Assembly (NCBI GenBank): GCA_017411745.1
Contig: JAFQPM010000008.1
Span: 33,540 to 97,539, forward strand
Source: Clostridia bacterium
GTDB taxonomy: Bacteria; Bacillota; Clostridia; Oscillospirales; CAG-272
Length of the DNA stretch: 64,000 bases
Direction: 5' to 3'
Shown: positions 52,521 through 60,614 of the stretch, one piece after another
Layout: every line of letters begins with the position of its first letter
How positions within the stretch are numbered: position 1 is the first letter of the stretch
Notes under the pieces: model-generated
Told to the model about the DNA's origin: nothing
The model's database searches: none
The model's input: the letters and a program-made list of their open reading frames with translations, nothing else
Program-made: the position numbers and the translations under genes

Positions 52521-52847
52521 CGTCTGCACCACCGTCAGCTCTTTTTCTTTTTTCTTCGCGTATTTTATCGTGGACAAGCTTCCCGCCGATCTGCCGTCCC
52601 AAACAACGAGCACCTCGTCCGCCTCGTCTACCATCTGCCGATTTCTGACGATCGGTGCTGCTTTCCCATATTTCACGTATTCGGGCAGGAATATCCACTT
52701 GGGAATATTATGTTCGTCCGCATATCGTTCCGCAACGGAATCAATACCGTCAGCACCACCCGAAATAATCAGGTCCACCTTCTCCGATACGTACGGCGAT
52801 AGATCAAAATCAAGTATACCTCTCGATCCCGCAATCAGCAACTTCAT
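52506..52847 (-). CDS. SLOG-domain protein (DUF2493-like, YspA/cpYpsA-related)
   Basis: 113 residues from ATG 52847 with GGGGG 5 bp upstream. Rossmann-like SLOG fold: MKLLIAGSRGILD at the N-terminus, IISGGADGIDSVAERYADE (GGxxGxD, nucleotide-derivative binding) and RNRQMVDEADEVLVVWDG at the other side. Family members such as DprA and LOG/YpsA relatives bind nucleotide-related ligands; this small subfamily has no firm function. The gene follows the terminator of the candidate structured RNA by about 25 nt, so it might be controlled by that RNA. Confidence 0.82.
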   Translation of the reverse strand: MKLLIAGSRGILDFDLSPYVSEKVDLIISGGADGIDSVAERYADEHNIPKWIFLPEYVKYGKAAPIVRNRQMVDEADEVLVVWDGRSAGSLSTIKYAKKKEKELTVVQTIERD

Positions 52848-52871
52848 AATTTCCCCCAAAAATTTCCATAT

Positions 52872-53086
52872 AAATAAAAAGGTGCGCAGCCGAAGCTACG
52901 CACCGAAAAACGTAAGCTCCTGTTGTTGCGACACGAACAGATCGTTCCAATTGAATACATATCACTACGTCCCAAAGTATACGAAAAACGAGCATACATT
53001 TTTACCGAAGTAAAGAATGTACACTTTAAGACGTACGTATTCAGGGTATTACAAATGTATGAACGAAAAACCTCGTTCGTGTCGCA
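52872..53086 (-). ncRNA. Candidate structured non-coding RNA (6S-like rod) with own promoter and terminator
   Basis: From a consensus promoter the predicted transcript of about 215 nt folds into a long interrupted rod. Closing stem GCGACACGAAC (53075-53085) with GTTCGTGTCGC (52928-52938), internal loop, CGTTC (53061-53065) with GAACG (52943-52947), ATACAT with ATGTAT, a large asymmetric bubble (19 nt at 53036-53054 opposite 5 nt) that includes CCCTGA, then TACGTC with GACGTA, and an apical UUCG-capped hairpin (52995-53021). A terminator stem (GGTGCGTAGC with GCTGCGCACC, about 52881-52904) and T5 end it. The shape and bubble resemble bacterial 6S RNA; a riboswitch or leader for the SLOG gene is the alternative. 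Confidence 0.6.
52875..52904 (-). terminator. Intrinsic terminator of the candidate ncRNA
   Basis: Minus strand GGTGCGTAGC-TTCG-GCTGCGCACC with a UUCG loop and TTTTTATTT after it, 28 bp before the SLOG start codon. Confidence 0.85.
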
Positions 53087-53091
53087 AAGTA

Positions 53092-53120
53092 ATTATACCA
53101 CAGATACAAATTTTTGTAAA
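53092..53120 (-). promoter_or_regulatory. Promoter of the candidate ncRNA
   Basis: Minus strand TTTACA, 17 bp, TATAAT. The predicted start (about 53085) coincides with the first base of the closing stem. Confidence 0.8.
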
Positions 53121-53156
53121 GAGATTTCAAAAATATTTTTATGCCCCAATAAACAA

Positions 53157-53185
53157 GAAAGAGCAAGGCAAAAAGCCTTGCTCTC
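53157..53185. terminator. Terminator downstream of the beta-propeller gene
   Basis: Stem AGAGCAAGGC with GCCTTGCTCT, 5-nt loop, T-rich flank on the minus strand. Confidence 0.8.
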
Positions 53186-53191
53186 TACTCG

Positions 53192-54358
53192 TTATTCACT
53201 CTCCAAAATTGCCTTTTTGTCAAACCTAAACTGACGAATGCATCTGTTCCCTTCACCAAGTGAATCGAACGAGACCAATGTGCCGTCGGGATTGAATCGG
53301 TCGTGCAGATCGCATCTGCAATCGGTATTTCCCGTGTCCTTGGAGTAAATGCTGGCGATCTTGACGCTCCTCTCAGTCTCAAAATCGTAAAGCATAATGT
53401 CTCTGTACGGCGTTTTTTCGGGATAACCGTCACCGATAAAGCAACTCCTATCGGGATGATATATGCAGTGAATATCCGCGCGATCGATCGCAGGGTCGCC
53501 AAGCAAACGACAAACGCCCGTAATATCATCAATAAAATATATGCCCCACTCGGGAAGCTGCGCGTAGATCATTATCTCGCGGTCATTCTTCCAGTGATAA
53601 TGAGAATTACCACAATAATTCGTCAGATTTCGCATATCCGACCCGTCGCGGTTGGCTGTGACGAGAATAGTTCCCCACTTGTCCCCCGCTTTTTCGGGAA
53701 AATCGCGAAGCAAGAACAAAAATCTCGAAGCAGACGGATTAAACGTAATGTGATTGACCACAAGCTTTCGGTCACAGTGCGGCTTTTCGGGAAACGCCTT
53801 GCTGAGCTGCTTGTAGCTGATGATCAGTCTTGAGGTGTTGTTCTCAACGTCAACAAGAAAAATTCCGTCGTCCTCGGGGGAATTCTCATCATAGTGGCGA
53901 TCACGATAGTTGCAATATCCGTACCCGGGACGAAAATCCCAAATTCTCGGGAAGTTGATCGAAAGCCCCCAGCGCCTGTCAAGCGAAAGATGCGCAAGCG
54001 GAGCGCACAAAACGCGCTCCTCGCCGCTCTCAATGTTCTTGATTACACTGCAAAATTCCCCATCTCTGTAATCGTTGTAAATGATGCTCTCATCGTCAAA
54101 CCACTGCAGCAGACTACCCTGCTGAAAATTCCACGCGCGGCTCTCGGCAACCTTGTAAAACCTTTTGTCGTCAAGCGTTATGTAACCGATCTCTACAATG
54201 TCGTCCGCATTCGGTATCCTGTCGTGAAACCTCACACGGTGCGCAAGATGCCGCTTCGAATCCCTGTCGTAAGGCTGAAGATCGTAATACGCGAAAAAGT
54301 AGTCATATTCATCATCGGGACTTATAGTCTCTATCTCAACTCTCGAAAATTCTGCCAT
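53192..54358 (-). CDS. Beta-propeller protein resembling oligogalacturonate lyase/TolB-type
   Basis: 388 residues from ATG 54358 (AAGGAGG 6 bp upstream); the in-frame extension to 54553 has no coding character. No signal peptide. Repeating blades with patterns such as FYKVAESRAWNFQQGSLLQW, DGIFLVDVENNTSRLIISY, GTILVTANRDGSDMRNLT and CIYHPDRSCFIGDGYP resemble PL22 oligogalacturonate lyases and related seven-bladed propellers. His-containing motifs (HITFNPSASRFLFL, NYCGNSHYHW, DIHCIYHP) could hold a metal. Intracellular polysaccharide-fragment handling is plausible; the substrate is uncertain. Confidence 0.65.
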   Translation of the reverse strand: MAEFSRVEIETISPDDEYDYFFAYYDLQPYDRDSKRHLAHRVRFHDRIPNADDIVEIGYITLDDKRFYKVAESRAWNFQQGSLLQWFDDESIIYNDYRDGEFCSVIKNIESGEERVLCAPLAHLSLDRRWGLSINFPRIWDFRPGYGYCNYRDRHYDENSPEDDGIFLVDVENNTSRLIISYKQLSKAFPEKPHCDRKLVVNHITFNPSASRFLFLLRDFPEKAGDKWGTILVTANRDGSDMRNLTNYCGNSHYHWKNDREIMIYAQLPEWGIYFIDDITGVCRLLGDPAIDRADIHCIYHPDRSCFIGDGYPEKTPYRDIMLYDFETERSVKIASIYSKDTGNTDCRCDLHDRFNPDGTLVSFDSLGEGNRCIRQFRFDKKAILESE

Positions 54359-54514
54359 TTCGTCCTCCTTGAAGTCATTTTGACTTCCATTATACACATT
54401 ATACCGCATTTTTCTCGCCACTTCAACCCATTTTTTGAAAAACTCCCTGCTTTTTGTGCAACAGACACTTCCATACTCCTCTTTTTTAATGTTTTTGAAG
54501 GGCGTGGGGGTGTT

Positions 54515-54580
54515 GCACAGCAAGCTGTGCTGCGAGTTTTGCTTGCAAAACATCGCTACGATGTCGGCAAAGCCGACAAG
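54515..54580. repeat. Cluster of adjacent micro-palindromes
   Basis: Four neighbouring short palindromes: ACAGCAAGCTGT, TTTTGCTTGCAAAA, CATCGCTACGATG and TCGGCAAAGCCGA, in the 54359-54653 spacer. The design resembles arrays at 17881 and 37119 but without clear ATATCAC spacers. Confidence 0.65.
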
Positions 54581-54581
54581 A

Positions 54582-54626
54582 TAGGGGCAGAGGGCGGCTT
54601 TTCCCTAAAGTCACCCTCTGCCCCTA
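54582..54626. terminator. Hairpin after the SGNH lipoprotein gene
   Basis: Perfect 13-bp stem TAGGGGCAGAGGG (54582-54594) with CCCTCTGCCCCTA (54614-54626), 19-nt loop. It lies 28 bp after the SGNH stop and lacks a long T run, so termination is probable but not certain. Confidence 0.55.
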
Positions 54627-54653
54627 ATTCAATAACTATCTTGCTGTGCCGCA

Positions 54654-55913
54654 TCAACCAAAGAAATATATATCGGACGCCCCGGAGTCGTAAATTACTC
54701 CCGTTTTTGGATAGTCCCCCAATATTCTTTTAACGTCGGATTGCGAAACGAATTGATTTCCGGCTCTCGTAGGTATCTCGCCGTATATAGCACGATAGAT
54801 CATATGCGCGCCTACATATCCTGCCATGGGAGTGCTGTGCAAATGCTGATCGTCAATACAGAAATCCCATTTATTTCCGCCATTGTCGATAAAGGCCTGC
54901 ACCTCATCCTTCCAATTAAGAAGATAGACTCCTTTAACCCTTTTATGAGCGTATTTTACAGAGCTCGCTTGCTCGTTGTGTGCCGGGAACATAACGAGAG
55001 CAGTTCCCGAAGCATCGCAAGCCTCCTTCAAAACCGCAAGATGCGTTGCCTGATCGTTGCTGTAAAAGCCGCAAATAAACACCGCGCCGTACATCCCGCT
55101 TCTGATGTCATCCATAATAAGCTCATCGTAAGCGAAGGTTTCAACGAGAGCGTATCCGATGGATATGTGATCCACAACTGTATGCTTCCCGTTTCGGTCG
55201 ATCATTTCCTGCAAAATGCTTCCGACCCTTGACGAGTGGATAAAGCTGTTTCCCAAAATAAGAACCCTGTCAGCGTTGCTATTTTCTATATCAATAATAC
55301 CAAACTGAGGATCAGATCCTACCTTTTTGCATTGCGCGTATGTCTTTATCTTGTTTATGGCTGCCTCGCTGAGCTCCTGATAGTCGACCGTGAGAGCTAT
55401 CCTTTGAGTCTCGTCGTTTACAGAAAAGTCAAAACAGATGCGATGCCTGTATGCTCCGCTTGAAACAGACTTTTCAATACTTATACTAATGTCCTGTTCG
55501 CCCGAATCCTCGAAGTAAGTAGACAATTCCTTCCAATCGGAGTCCTTACCGTCCGATCCGAAAATCACTTCGCCGATATGTCTGCCGTTGGTGTATATAT
55601 TGAAGATGCTTTTGGATTGCTTTTCAAATCTCCAATCCTCAGGCATACGTAAGGATAGCCCAAACGCGCTTCCGTCCGCCGCAAAGCAGCTGGTTATATA
55701 ATCCTTCGGCTCAACTCTGTCTATTTCAAGATAACCCGTATCAGACTCGGTAGTCTCGGTTTCCGTCAGAGTAGTTTCAGCCCCTGTCTCATCAATCGTC
55801 CCGCCGGTCGTTTCGATCCCGTCGCCATCGCCCGAGCCGATACCGCAGGAGCAAAGCAACAGGACAACAAGCAGCAAAGCTGCGAAAACACTTTTTGTCA
55901 TTTTCGCAGCCAT
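54654..55913 (-). CDS. SGNH-hydrolase-like lipoprotein
   Basis: 419 residues. The start is set at ATG 55913, since the predicted promoter lies just upstream at 55932-55959; ATG 55901 is an alternative. Lipobox LLLCSC (Cys about 21), Thr/Glu-rich linker to about residue 60, a beta domain (about 65-200; RMPEDWRFEKQSKS), then an SGNH-like domain from about 210: LILGNSFIHSSRVG (nucleophile Ser, GNS instead of GDS) and DDQHLHSTPMAGYVGAHMI with Asp and His near the C-terminus. Such lipoproteins may deacylate surface polysaccharides or bind acetylated glycans. Substrate unknown. Confidence 0.72.
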   Translation of the reverse strand: MAAKMTKSVFAALLLVVLLLCSCGIGSGDGDGIETTGGTIDETGAETTLTETETTESDTGYLEIDRVEPKDYITSCFAADGSAFGLSLRMPEDWRFEKQSKSIFNIYTNGRHIGEVIFGSDGKDSDWKELSTYFEDSGEQDISISIEKSVSSGAYRHRICFDFSVNDETQRIALTVDYQELSEAAINKIKTYAQCKKVGSDPQFGIIDIENSNADRVLILGNSFIHSSRVGSILQEMIDRNGKHTVVDHISIGYALVETFAYDELIMDDIRSGMYGAVFICGFYSNDQATHLAVLKEACDASGTALVMFPAHNEQASSVKYAHKRVKGVYLLNWKDEVQAFIDNGGNKWDFCIDDQHLHSTPMAGYVGAHMIYRAIYGEIPTRAGNQFVSQSDVKRILGDYPKTGVIYDSGASDIYFFG

Positions 55914-55931
55914 AGCCTTTGTTATACGCTT

Positions 55932-55959
55932 ATTATAAAATACCGCTTTCATCAGTAAA
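55932..55959 (-). promoter_or_regulatory. Predicted promoter of the SGNH lipoprotein
   Basis: Minus strand TTTACT, 16 bp, TATAAT, between the tpiA stop codon and the lipoprotein start. Confidence 0.55.
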
Positions 55960-55975
55960 AGTCAAAAAATTTGAA

Positions 55976-56731
55976 TTACTGTGCCGCTTCAACGATAGCA
56001 GCGAAAGCCGCGGACTTGAGCGATGCGCCGCCGATAAGACCGCCGTCAACGTTCTCCTTGGAAAGAAGCTCTGCAGCGTTCTTGTCGTTCATAGATCCGC
56101 CGTACTGAACAGTAGTCTGCTCTGCAACAGCCGCGCCAAACATCTCGGCAACAGCCGCGCGAACGTAACCGTTACCCTCGTCAGCCTGATCAGCGGTAGC
56201 GGTAACACCGGTACCGATAGCCCAAACGGGCTCGTAAGCGATGATCACGTTCTTCATCTGCTCTGCGGTAACGTTTGTAAGCGCCATCTTTGTCTGGAAC
56301 TTAAGAAGAGTCTCGGTGTAGCCAAGCTCTCTCTGCTCAAGAGTCTCGCCAACGCAAACGATAGCCTTCAGACCTGCGTTAAGAGCAGCAAGAGTGCGGA
56401 GGTTAACGGTCTGATCGGTCTCGCCAAAGTACTGTCTTCTCTCGGAGTGACCGATAACGACGTACTCCACGCCTGCCTCAACGAGCATCTCTGCGGAGAT
56501 CTCGCCGGTATAAGCACCCGACGCCTTGAAGTGAACGTTCTCCGCGCCAATCTTTATGTTAGAGCCCTTAGCCGCTTCGATAGCAGCAGGAATGTCGATC
56601 GCGGGTACGCAAAGTACCACGTCGCAGTTGTCCTTGCCTGCAACGAGAGGCTTCATTTCATTGATAAGAGCAGTTGCGCTCTTGGGCGTCATGTTCATTT
56701 TCCAGTTTCCTGCAATTACGTATCTTCTCAT
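55976..56731 (-). CDS. tpiA: Triosephosphate isomerase
   Basis: 251 residues, full length. N-terminal NWKMN with the catalytic Lys13-type residue, GHSERR (electrophile His about 95), AYEPVWAIGTG with the catalytic Glu (about 167), and the GGSMNDKNAAEL phosphate-binding loop. It interconverts dihydroxyacetone phosphate and glyceraldehyde 3-phosphate in glycolysis. pgk lies upstream on the same strand, separated by 252 bp containing two repeat elements. Confidence 0.96.
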   Translation of the reverse strand: MRRYVIAGNWKMNMTPKSATALINEMKPLVAGKDNCDVVLCVPAIDIPAAIEAAKGSNIKIGAENVHFKASGAYTGEISAEMLVEAGVEYVVIGHSERRQYFGETDQTVNLRTLAALNAGLKAIVCVGETLEQRELGYTETLLKFQTKMALTNVTAEQMKNVIIAYEPVWAIGTGVTATADQADEGNGYVRAAVAEMFGAAVAEQTTVQYGGSMNDKNAAELLSKENVDGGLIGGASLKSAAFAAIVEAAQ

Positions 56732-56756
56732 TTTAAAATATCCTCATTTAATTTTA

Positions 56757-56822
56757 TTTTTTTGCGAGGGAAACTTTTTGGAAAAAAGGTTCCCTCGCGC
56801 ACCCTTCAAAAACTTTCAAGCG
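56757..56822. repeat. REP-like hairpin element (copy 2)
   Basis: Hairpin with arms GCGAGGGAAACTTTTT and AAAGGTTCCCTCGC followed by GCACCCTTCAAAAACTTTCAA. Its reverse complement matches the element at 51235-51302 closely. Confidence 0.78.
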
Positions 56823-56863
56823 TTTTTGAAGTAATCTAACTTCATTAACTAACAGAAGCCGCA

Positions 56864-56966
56864 GAAAAATCTTTCAAGGCAAGGCGCACCGGAAAAAGCA
56901 AGGCGAAGGCTTACTTACGTAAGTCGAGCCACTTTTGAGGAGCAACGTAGCATTGGAAGATTTTTC
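56864..56966. repeat. 103-bp MITE-like inverted-repeat element
   Basis: Terminal inverted repeats GAAAAATCTTTCAA and TTGGAAGATTTTTC (one mismatch in 14), with internal dyads GGCAAGGCG/GGCGAAGGC and TTACGTAA. No coding capacity. It sits directly before the pgk stop, in the pgk-tpiA gap. Confidence 0.7.
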
Positions 56967-56983
56967 AAGGCTGAATCGAATAA

Positions 56984-58303
56984 TTATTTATCCTGAAGTG
57001 CTGCGATTCCGGGCAGCTCAAGTCCCTCAAGGAACTCGAGAGAAGCTCCGCCACCGGTGGAGATATGTGTGATCTTGGAAGCAAATCCGAGAGTCTCACA
57101 AGCAGCAGCAGAATCGCCGCCGCCAACGATAGTTGTAGCATCGCTGTCAGCTAGTGCCTGTGCAACCGAAATAGTTCCCTTTGCAAGAGTGGGATTCTCG
57201 AAAACGCCCATAGGACCGTTCCAAACAACGGTCTTTGCAGCCTTGACCGCATTCGCGTAAAGCTCCATGGTCTTCGTGCCGATGTCAAGACCTTCCTTAT
57301 CAGCAGGGATCTTGTCCGCGTCTACAACGCTGACCTCAATAGGAGCGTCGATGGGATTCGGGAAACCGTCAGCAATAGTGGTATCAATAGGAAGAAGAAG
57401 CTGAACGCCATTAGCCTCTGCCTTTTCCATCATCTGCTTGCAGTAGTCGATCTTTTCGCTGTCAAGCAGAGAGTTACCTACACCGTAGCCCTTAGCCGCG
57501 AGGAATGTGTATGCCATACCGCCGCCGATGATAAGAGTATCGACCTTTGTAAGAAGATTGTTGATAACGTTGAGCTTGTCGGATACCTTTGCGCCGCCGA
57601 GAATAGCAACGAAGGGTCTTTCGGGATCTGCGAGAGCCTTGCCCATAACGCCGATCTCCTTGCCGATAAGATAACCGCAAACCGCGGGAAGATAAGCCGC
57701 AACGCCCGCAGTGGAAGCGTGTGCACGGTGAGCAGTACCGAACGCGTCGTTAACGTAGAGGCCGCCCTCGCCGCAAAGATCAGCAAGTGCCTTTGCAAAT
57801 TCAGGCTTGTTCTTCTCCTCGCCTGCGTCGAAACGAACGTTCTCGAGAAGCACGCAGGTTCCGTTTTCCATAGCCGCGATCTTTGCCTTGGCATCGTCGC
57901 CGATGATATCGGTAGCGTGAACTACCTTTCCGTCAAGATACTCGTTGAGCTTGTCTGCAACGATCTTAAGAGAATACTTTTTAACGTCCTTCTTTGCCTT
58001 TTCAAGATACTCCGCAGTAGCTGCAGCCTGCTCGGACTCGGGAAGCTCTGCAACCTTCTTAAGCTCCTTCTTGGTGAGCTTGAAATCAGGGGTGAATACG
58101 TTGTGAGGCTTGCCCATGTGGGAAGCAAGAATAACCTTTGCGCCCTTAGCCATAAGGTACTTGATCGTAGGAAGCGCCTCAACTATTCTCTTGTCAGAGG
58201 TGATAACGCCATCCTTGCTGGGTACGTTGAAATCGCAGCGAACGAACACCTTCGTGCCGGGATTGATAACAACGTCTTCAATAGACTTCTTGTTGTAGGT
58301 CAT
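56984..58303 (-). CDS. pgk: Phosphoglycerate kinase with N-domain insertion
   Basis: 439 residues from ATG 58303, compared with about 390-400 in most bacteria. Conserved blocks: [19 protein letters not shown] substrate site, [27 protein letters not shown] and [10 protein letters not shown], and [13 protein letters not shown] nucleotide site. Extra residues at about 80-120 ([18 protein letters not shown] and following charged helix) form an insertion not found in typical enzymes. It makes ATP from 1,3-bisphosphoglycerate in glycolysis. Confidence 0.95.
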   Translation of the reverse strand: MTYNKKSIEDVVINPGTKVFVRCDFNVPSKDGVITSDKRIVEALPTIKYLMAKGAKVILASHMGKPHNVFTPDFKLTKKELKKVAELPESEQAAATAEYLEKAKKDVKKYSLKIVADKLNEYLDGKVVHATDIIGDDAKAKIAAMENGTCVLLENVRFDAGEEKNKPEFAKALADLCGEGGLYVNDAFGTAHRAHASTAGVAAYLPAVCGYLIGKEIGVMGKALADPERPFVAILGGAKVSDKLNVINNLLTKVDTLIIGGGMAYTFLAAKGYGVGNSLLDSEKIDYCKQMMEKAEANGVQLLLPIDTTIADGFPNPIDAPIEVSVVDADKIPADKEGLDIGTKTMELYANAVKAAKTVVWNGPMGVFENPTLAKGTISVAQALADSDATTIVGGGDSAAACETLGFASKITHISTGGGASLEFLEGLELPGIAALQDK

Positions 58304-58361
58304 GATAAATTCCGCCTTTCTTATTTTGATCGGCATTTCGCCAAATTTTTTACCAAATTAT

Positions 58362-58390
58362 AGTTTACCACAAATTTATATATTTATCAA
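58362..58390 (-). promoter_or_regulatory. Possible promoter of pgk
   Basis: Minus strand TTGATA, 17 bp, TAAACT; an overlapping TATAAT a few bases downstream has no good -35. Lies 59 bp upstream of ATG 58303. Confidence 0.45.
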
Positions 58391-58455
58391 GTGGTAGAAA
58401 GTAAATTTTTGCGTGCAGACGACGATTTTTTTGTTGCAGATTGCCAAACGCCCCG

Positions 58456-59877
58456 TCAGATCGCCAAGCTCTCGGCTTTTTCTGCCGCATCCGACATCAG
58501 CCGCGCATTGTGCTTACGCACCATTATCCTATAAGCCACCACGCAACAAGCAAAATGCCCCAATATCGTGATCGCCCACGTAACGGGATATGCAAGATAC
58601 AAAACCGAAATGTTTCCGGGGAAGATCGGGCAGACCGTGTATATCCAGACTATACGCAGCAAGCACGAGCCGAAGATCGAAACTCCCATCGGCAGGACCG
58701 ACTGCCCCATTCCGCGAAGCGTGCCGCTGAGCACCTCCATTATGCCGCACAAGAAGTACGTCGTGCAGATCATGCTCATTCGGTTAGCTCCCGCCTGCCG
58801 TATCGCGACTTGTATCGGCGCTTCTCCGGGCTTGTATATCTCAAGAAGCGGCTCATGGAAAATATACGCAAGCGTTCCGAGAAGCACGCCCAAAGCAGTT
58901 ACTATCAACACCGATAAAAGCACTATCTTTTTGATCCTTTCGAGCTTGCCCGCACCAACGTGCTGACCCACGAAGGTCAGCGTCGCCTGGTATACCGCGT
59001 TCATCGCTACGTATATAAACGACTCTATGTTGTTAGCGGCAGTATTGCCCGAAACGGCAATATCTCCGTACTGATTAATGCTAGACTGAATAAGCACGTT
59101 CGACAAAGAGAACACCACGCTCTGTACACTCGCGGGAACTCCCGTGCGAACGATATCGACAAGCTCGCATTTGTACGCCCTGACGTCGCGAAGCCGAACA
59201 CGGCAAGGGCCGCTTGTCCTCATCATAAATACGACGATCATCAAAGCAGACGCGACCTGCGAAGCGCTCGTCGCAATACCGACTCCGACAGCTCCCATTC
59301 CAAATCCGAGAACCATGACCAGATTCAGAGCTACGTTGATTATTCCCGACAGCGCAAGGAAGATAAGCGGTCTTTTGGAGTCTCCCGACGAGCGTAGCGC
59401 CGCCGCCAGAAAATTGTATATCAGACCCGCAGGAATACCAACGAAATAAGCTCTCATATACGGCACAGCCTCAACGAGCAGGGTTTCGGGCGTCTGCATC
59501 ATAAGCAGAAGCGGCTCTGCCATAAAAAATCCGAAAATACCGACGGCTATTCCAAAAACGATTCCAAGAAAAAGCGACGTGTGAACAAGCCGCCTGACCT
59601 TCTCGTTGTCCTTCGCACCGATCGCGTGTGCCACACAAATGCTCGTTCCCACGCTAAGTCCGATAAAAGCGTTTACTATAAGATTTATGAGAGATCCGCA
59701 AGCACCGACCGCGCCCATCGCAAAGTCGCCCGCATATCTTCCCACAACTATCATGTCCGCCGCATTGTAAAAGACCTGCAAAATTCCGGTCGCAATAAGC
59801 GGCAGAGAATATTTTATAAGCTTCGGGAGCAACGCCCCCTCGGTCATATCGTATTGCTGTTTAGCTTTCGTCGCCAT
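58456..59877 (-). CDS. MATE-family multidrug/cation efflux transporter
   Basis: 473 residues from ATG 59877 (GGAGG upstream). Twelve predicted TM helices in two MatE halves, starting with the typical MTEGALLPKLIKYSLPLIATGILQVFYNAADMIVVGRYAG pattern (TM1) and the second half beginning around residue 240 (VRTGVPASVQSVVFSLSNVL). It belongs to the NorM/DinF-like group and would export toxic cations or organic compounds by Na+ or H+ antiport. It has a strong promoter of its own, back to back with that of the DJ-1-like gene. Confidence 0.92.
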   Translation of the reverse strand: MATKAKQQYDMTEGALLPKLIKYSLPLIATGILQVFYNAADMIVVGRYAGDFAMGAVGACGSLINLIVNAFIGLSVGTSICVAHAIGAKDNEKVRRLVHTSLFLGIVFGIAVGIFGFFMAEPLLLMMQTPETLLVEAVPYMRAYFVGIPAGLIYNFLAAALRSSGDSKRPLIFLALSGIINVALNLVMVLGFGMGAVGVGIATSASQVASALMIVVFMMRTSGPCRVRLRDVRAYKCELVDIVRTGVPASVQSVVFSLSNVLIQSSINQYGDIAVSGNTAANNIESFIYVAMNAVYQATLTFVGQHVGAGKLERIKKIVLLSVLIVTALGVLLGTLAYIFHEPLLEIYKPGEAPIQVAIRQAGANRMSMICTTYFLCGIMEVLSGTLRGMGQSVLPMGVSIFGSCLLRIVWIYTVCPIFPGNISVLYLAYPVTWAITILGHFACCVVAYRIMVRKHNARLMSDAAEKAESLAI

Positions 59878-59924
59878 CAAAAATCGCCTCCATCGCGAAA
59901 ACGTCCGCAAACTATCTCATTTTA

Positions 59925-59953
59925 ATTATAGTACCTGAAAAACCAAAGGTCAA
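59925..59953 (-). promoter_or_regulatory. Promoter of the MATE transporter gene
   Basis: Minus strand TTGACC, 17 bp, TATAAT, 48 bp upstream of ATG 59877. Confidence 0.8.
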
Positions 59954-59995
59954 GTCCTTTCGGAAAAATAAATAAAATTCTTTCCCCGCCCCGCG

Positions 59996-60024
59996 TTGAC
60001 AAAAGAGTGCGCGTATGTTATAAT
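59996..60024 (+). promoter_or_regulatory. Consensus promoter of the DJ-1/PfpI-like gene
   Basis: TTGACA, 17 bp, TATAAT, 45 bp upstream of ATG 60069. Confidence 0.85.
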
Positions 60025-60068
60025 TTTTTATAGAAAAGAAAGCATAAAACCCGAAAGGAAACAAAGCT

Positions 60069-60611
60069 ATGATATATATGTTTTTGGCAGACGGCTTTGA
60101 GGAGGTCGAAGCGCTTTGTCCGCTTGATATCCTCCGCCGCGCAGGGCTTGAGGTCACAACGGTCGGAATTGGTAAAGATACCATAATCGGCGCACACGGA
60201 ATAACGGTGCAAGCCGATATCCCCGACGTTATGTACCGCGATTCAACCCCCGATATGATCATTCTCCCCGGCGGAATGCCCGGTTCGAGCAATCTCGACG
60301 AGTCCAAGACCGTCGATGCCGCCCTTCGCGCCGCTTCACGAAAGGGCGCGTTTCTCTGCGCTATCTGTGCCGCGCCTATGGTGCTCGGCAAGCGCGGATA
60401 TTTGAACGGAAAGAGAGCAGTCTGCTACCCCGGATTTGAACAATACCTTGAGGGCGCAACGGTATCAGAGACCGAGACCGTAGTCCGCGACGGCAACGTG
60501 ATCACCGCAAAGGGTATGGGTGTTGCTCTCGAATTCGGACTCGAGCTTGTCCGCGCACTTAAGGACAACGAAGCTGCCGATCAGATCAAAAAATCGATCT
60601 TCGCCAAATAA
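60069..60611 (+). CDS. DJ-1/PfpI family protein (YajL/ThiJ-like)
   Basis: 180 residues. Class I glutamine amidotransferase-like fold of the DJ-1 subfamily: FLADGFEEVEALCPLDILRRAG at the N-terminus (conserved Glu about 14), PGGMPGSSNLDE, and the nucleophile Cys in LCAICAAPMVLG (about residue 103). Members are chaperones, glyoxalases or deglycases involved in carbonyl and oxidative stress. It has an AAAGGA ribosome binding site and is followed after 3 bp by the CPBP protease gene. Confidence 0.9.
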   Translation: MIYMFLADGFEEVEALCPLDILRRAGLEVTTVGIGKDTIIGAHGITVQADIPDVMYRDSTPDMIILPGGMPGSSNLDESKTVDAALRAASRKGAFLCAICAAPMVLGKRGYLNGKRAVCYPGFEQYLEGATVSETETVVRDGNVITAKGMGVALEFGLELVRALKDNEAADQIKKSIFAK

Positions 60612-60614
60612 AAC

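Noticed and set aside
52872..53086. Small ORFs in the candidate ncRNA region
   Set aside because: Plus-strand frames (for example near 52923-53234) have no RBS, and the region has strong base-pairing and its own minus-strand promoter and terminator.
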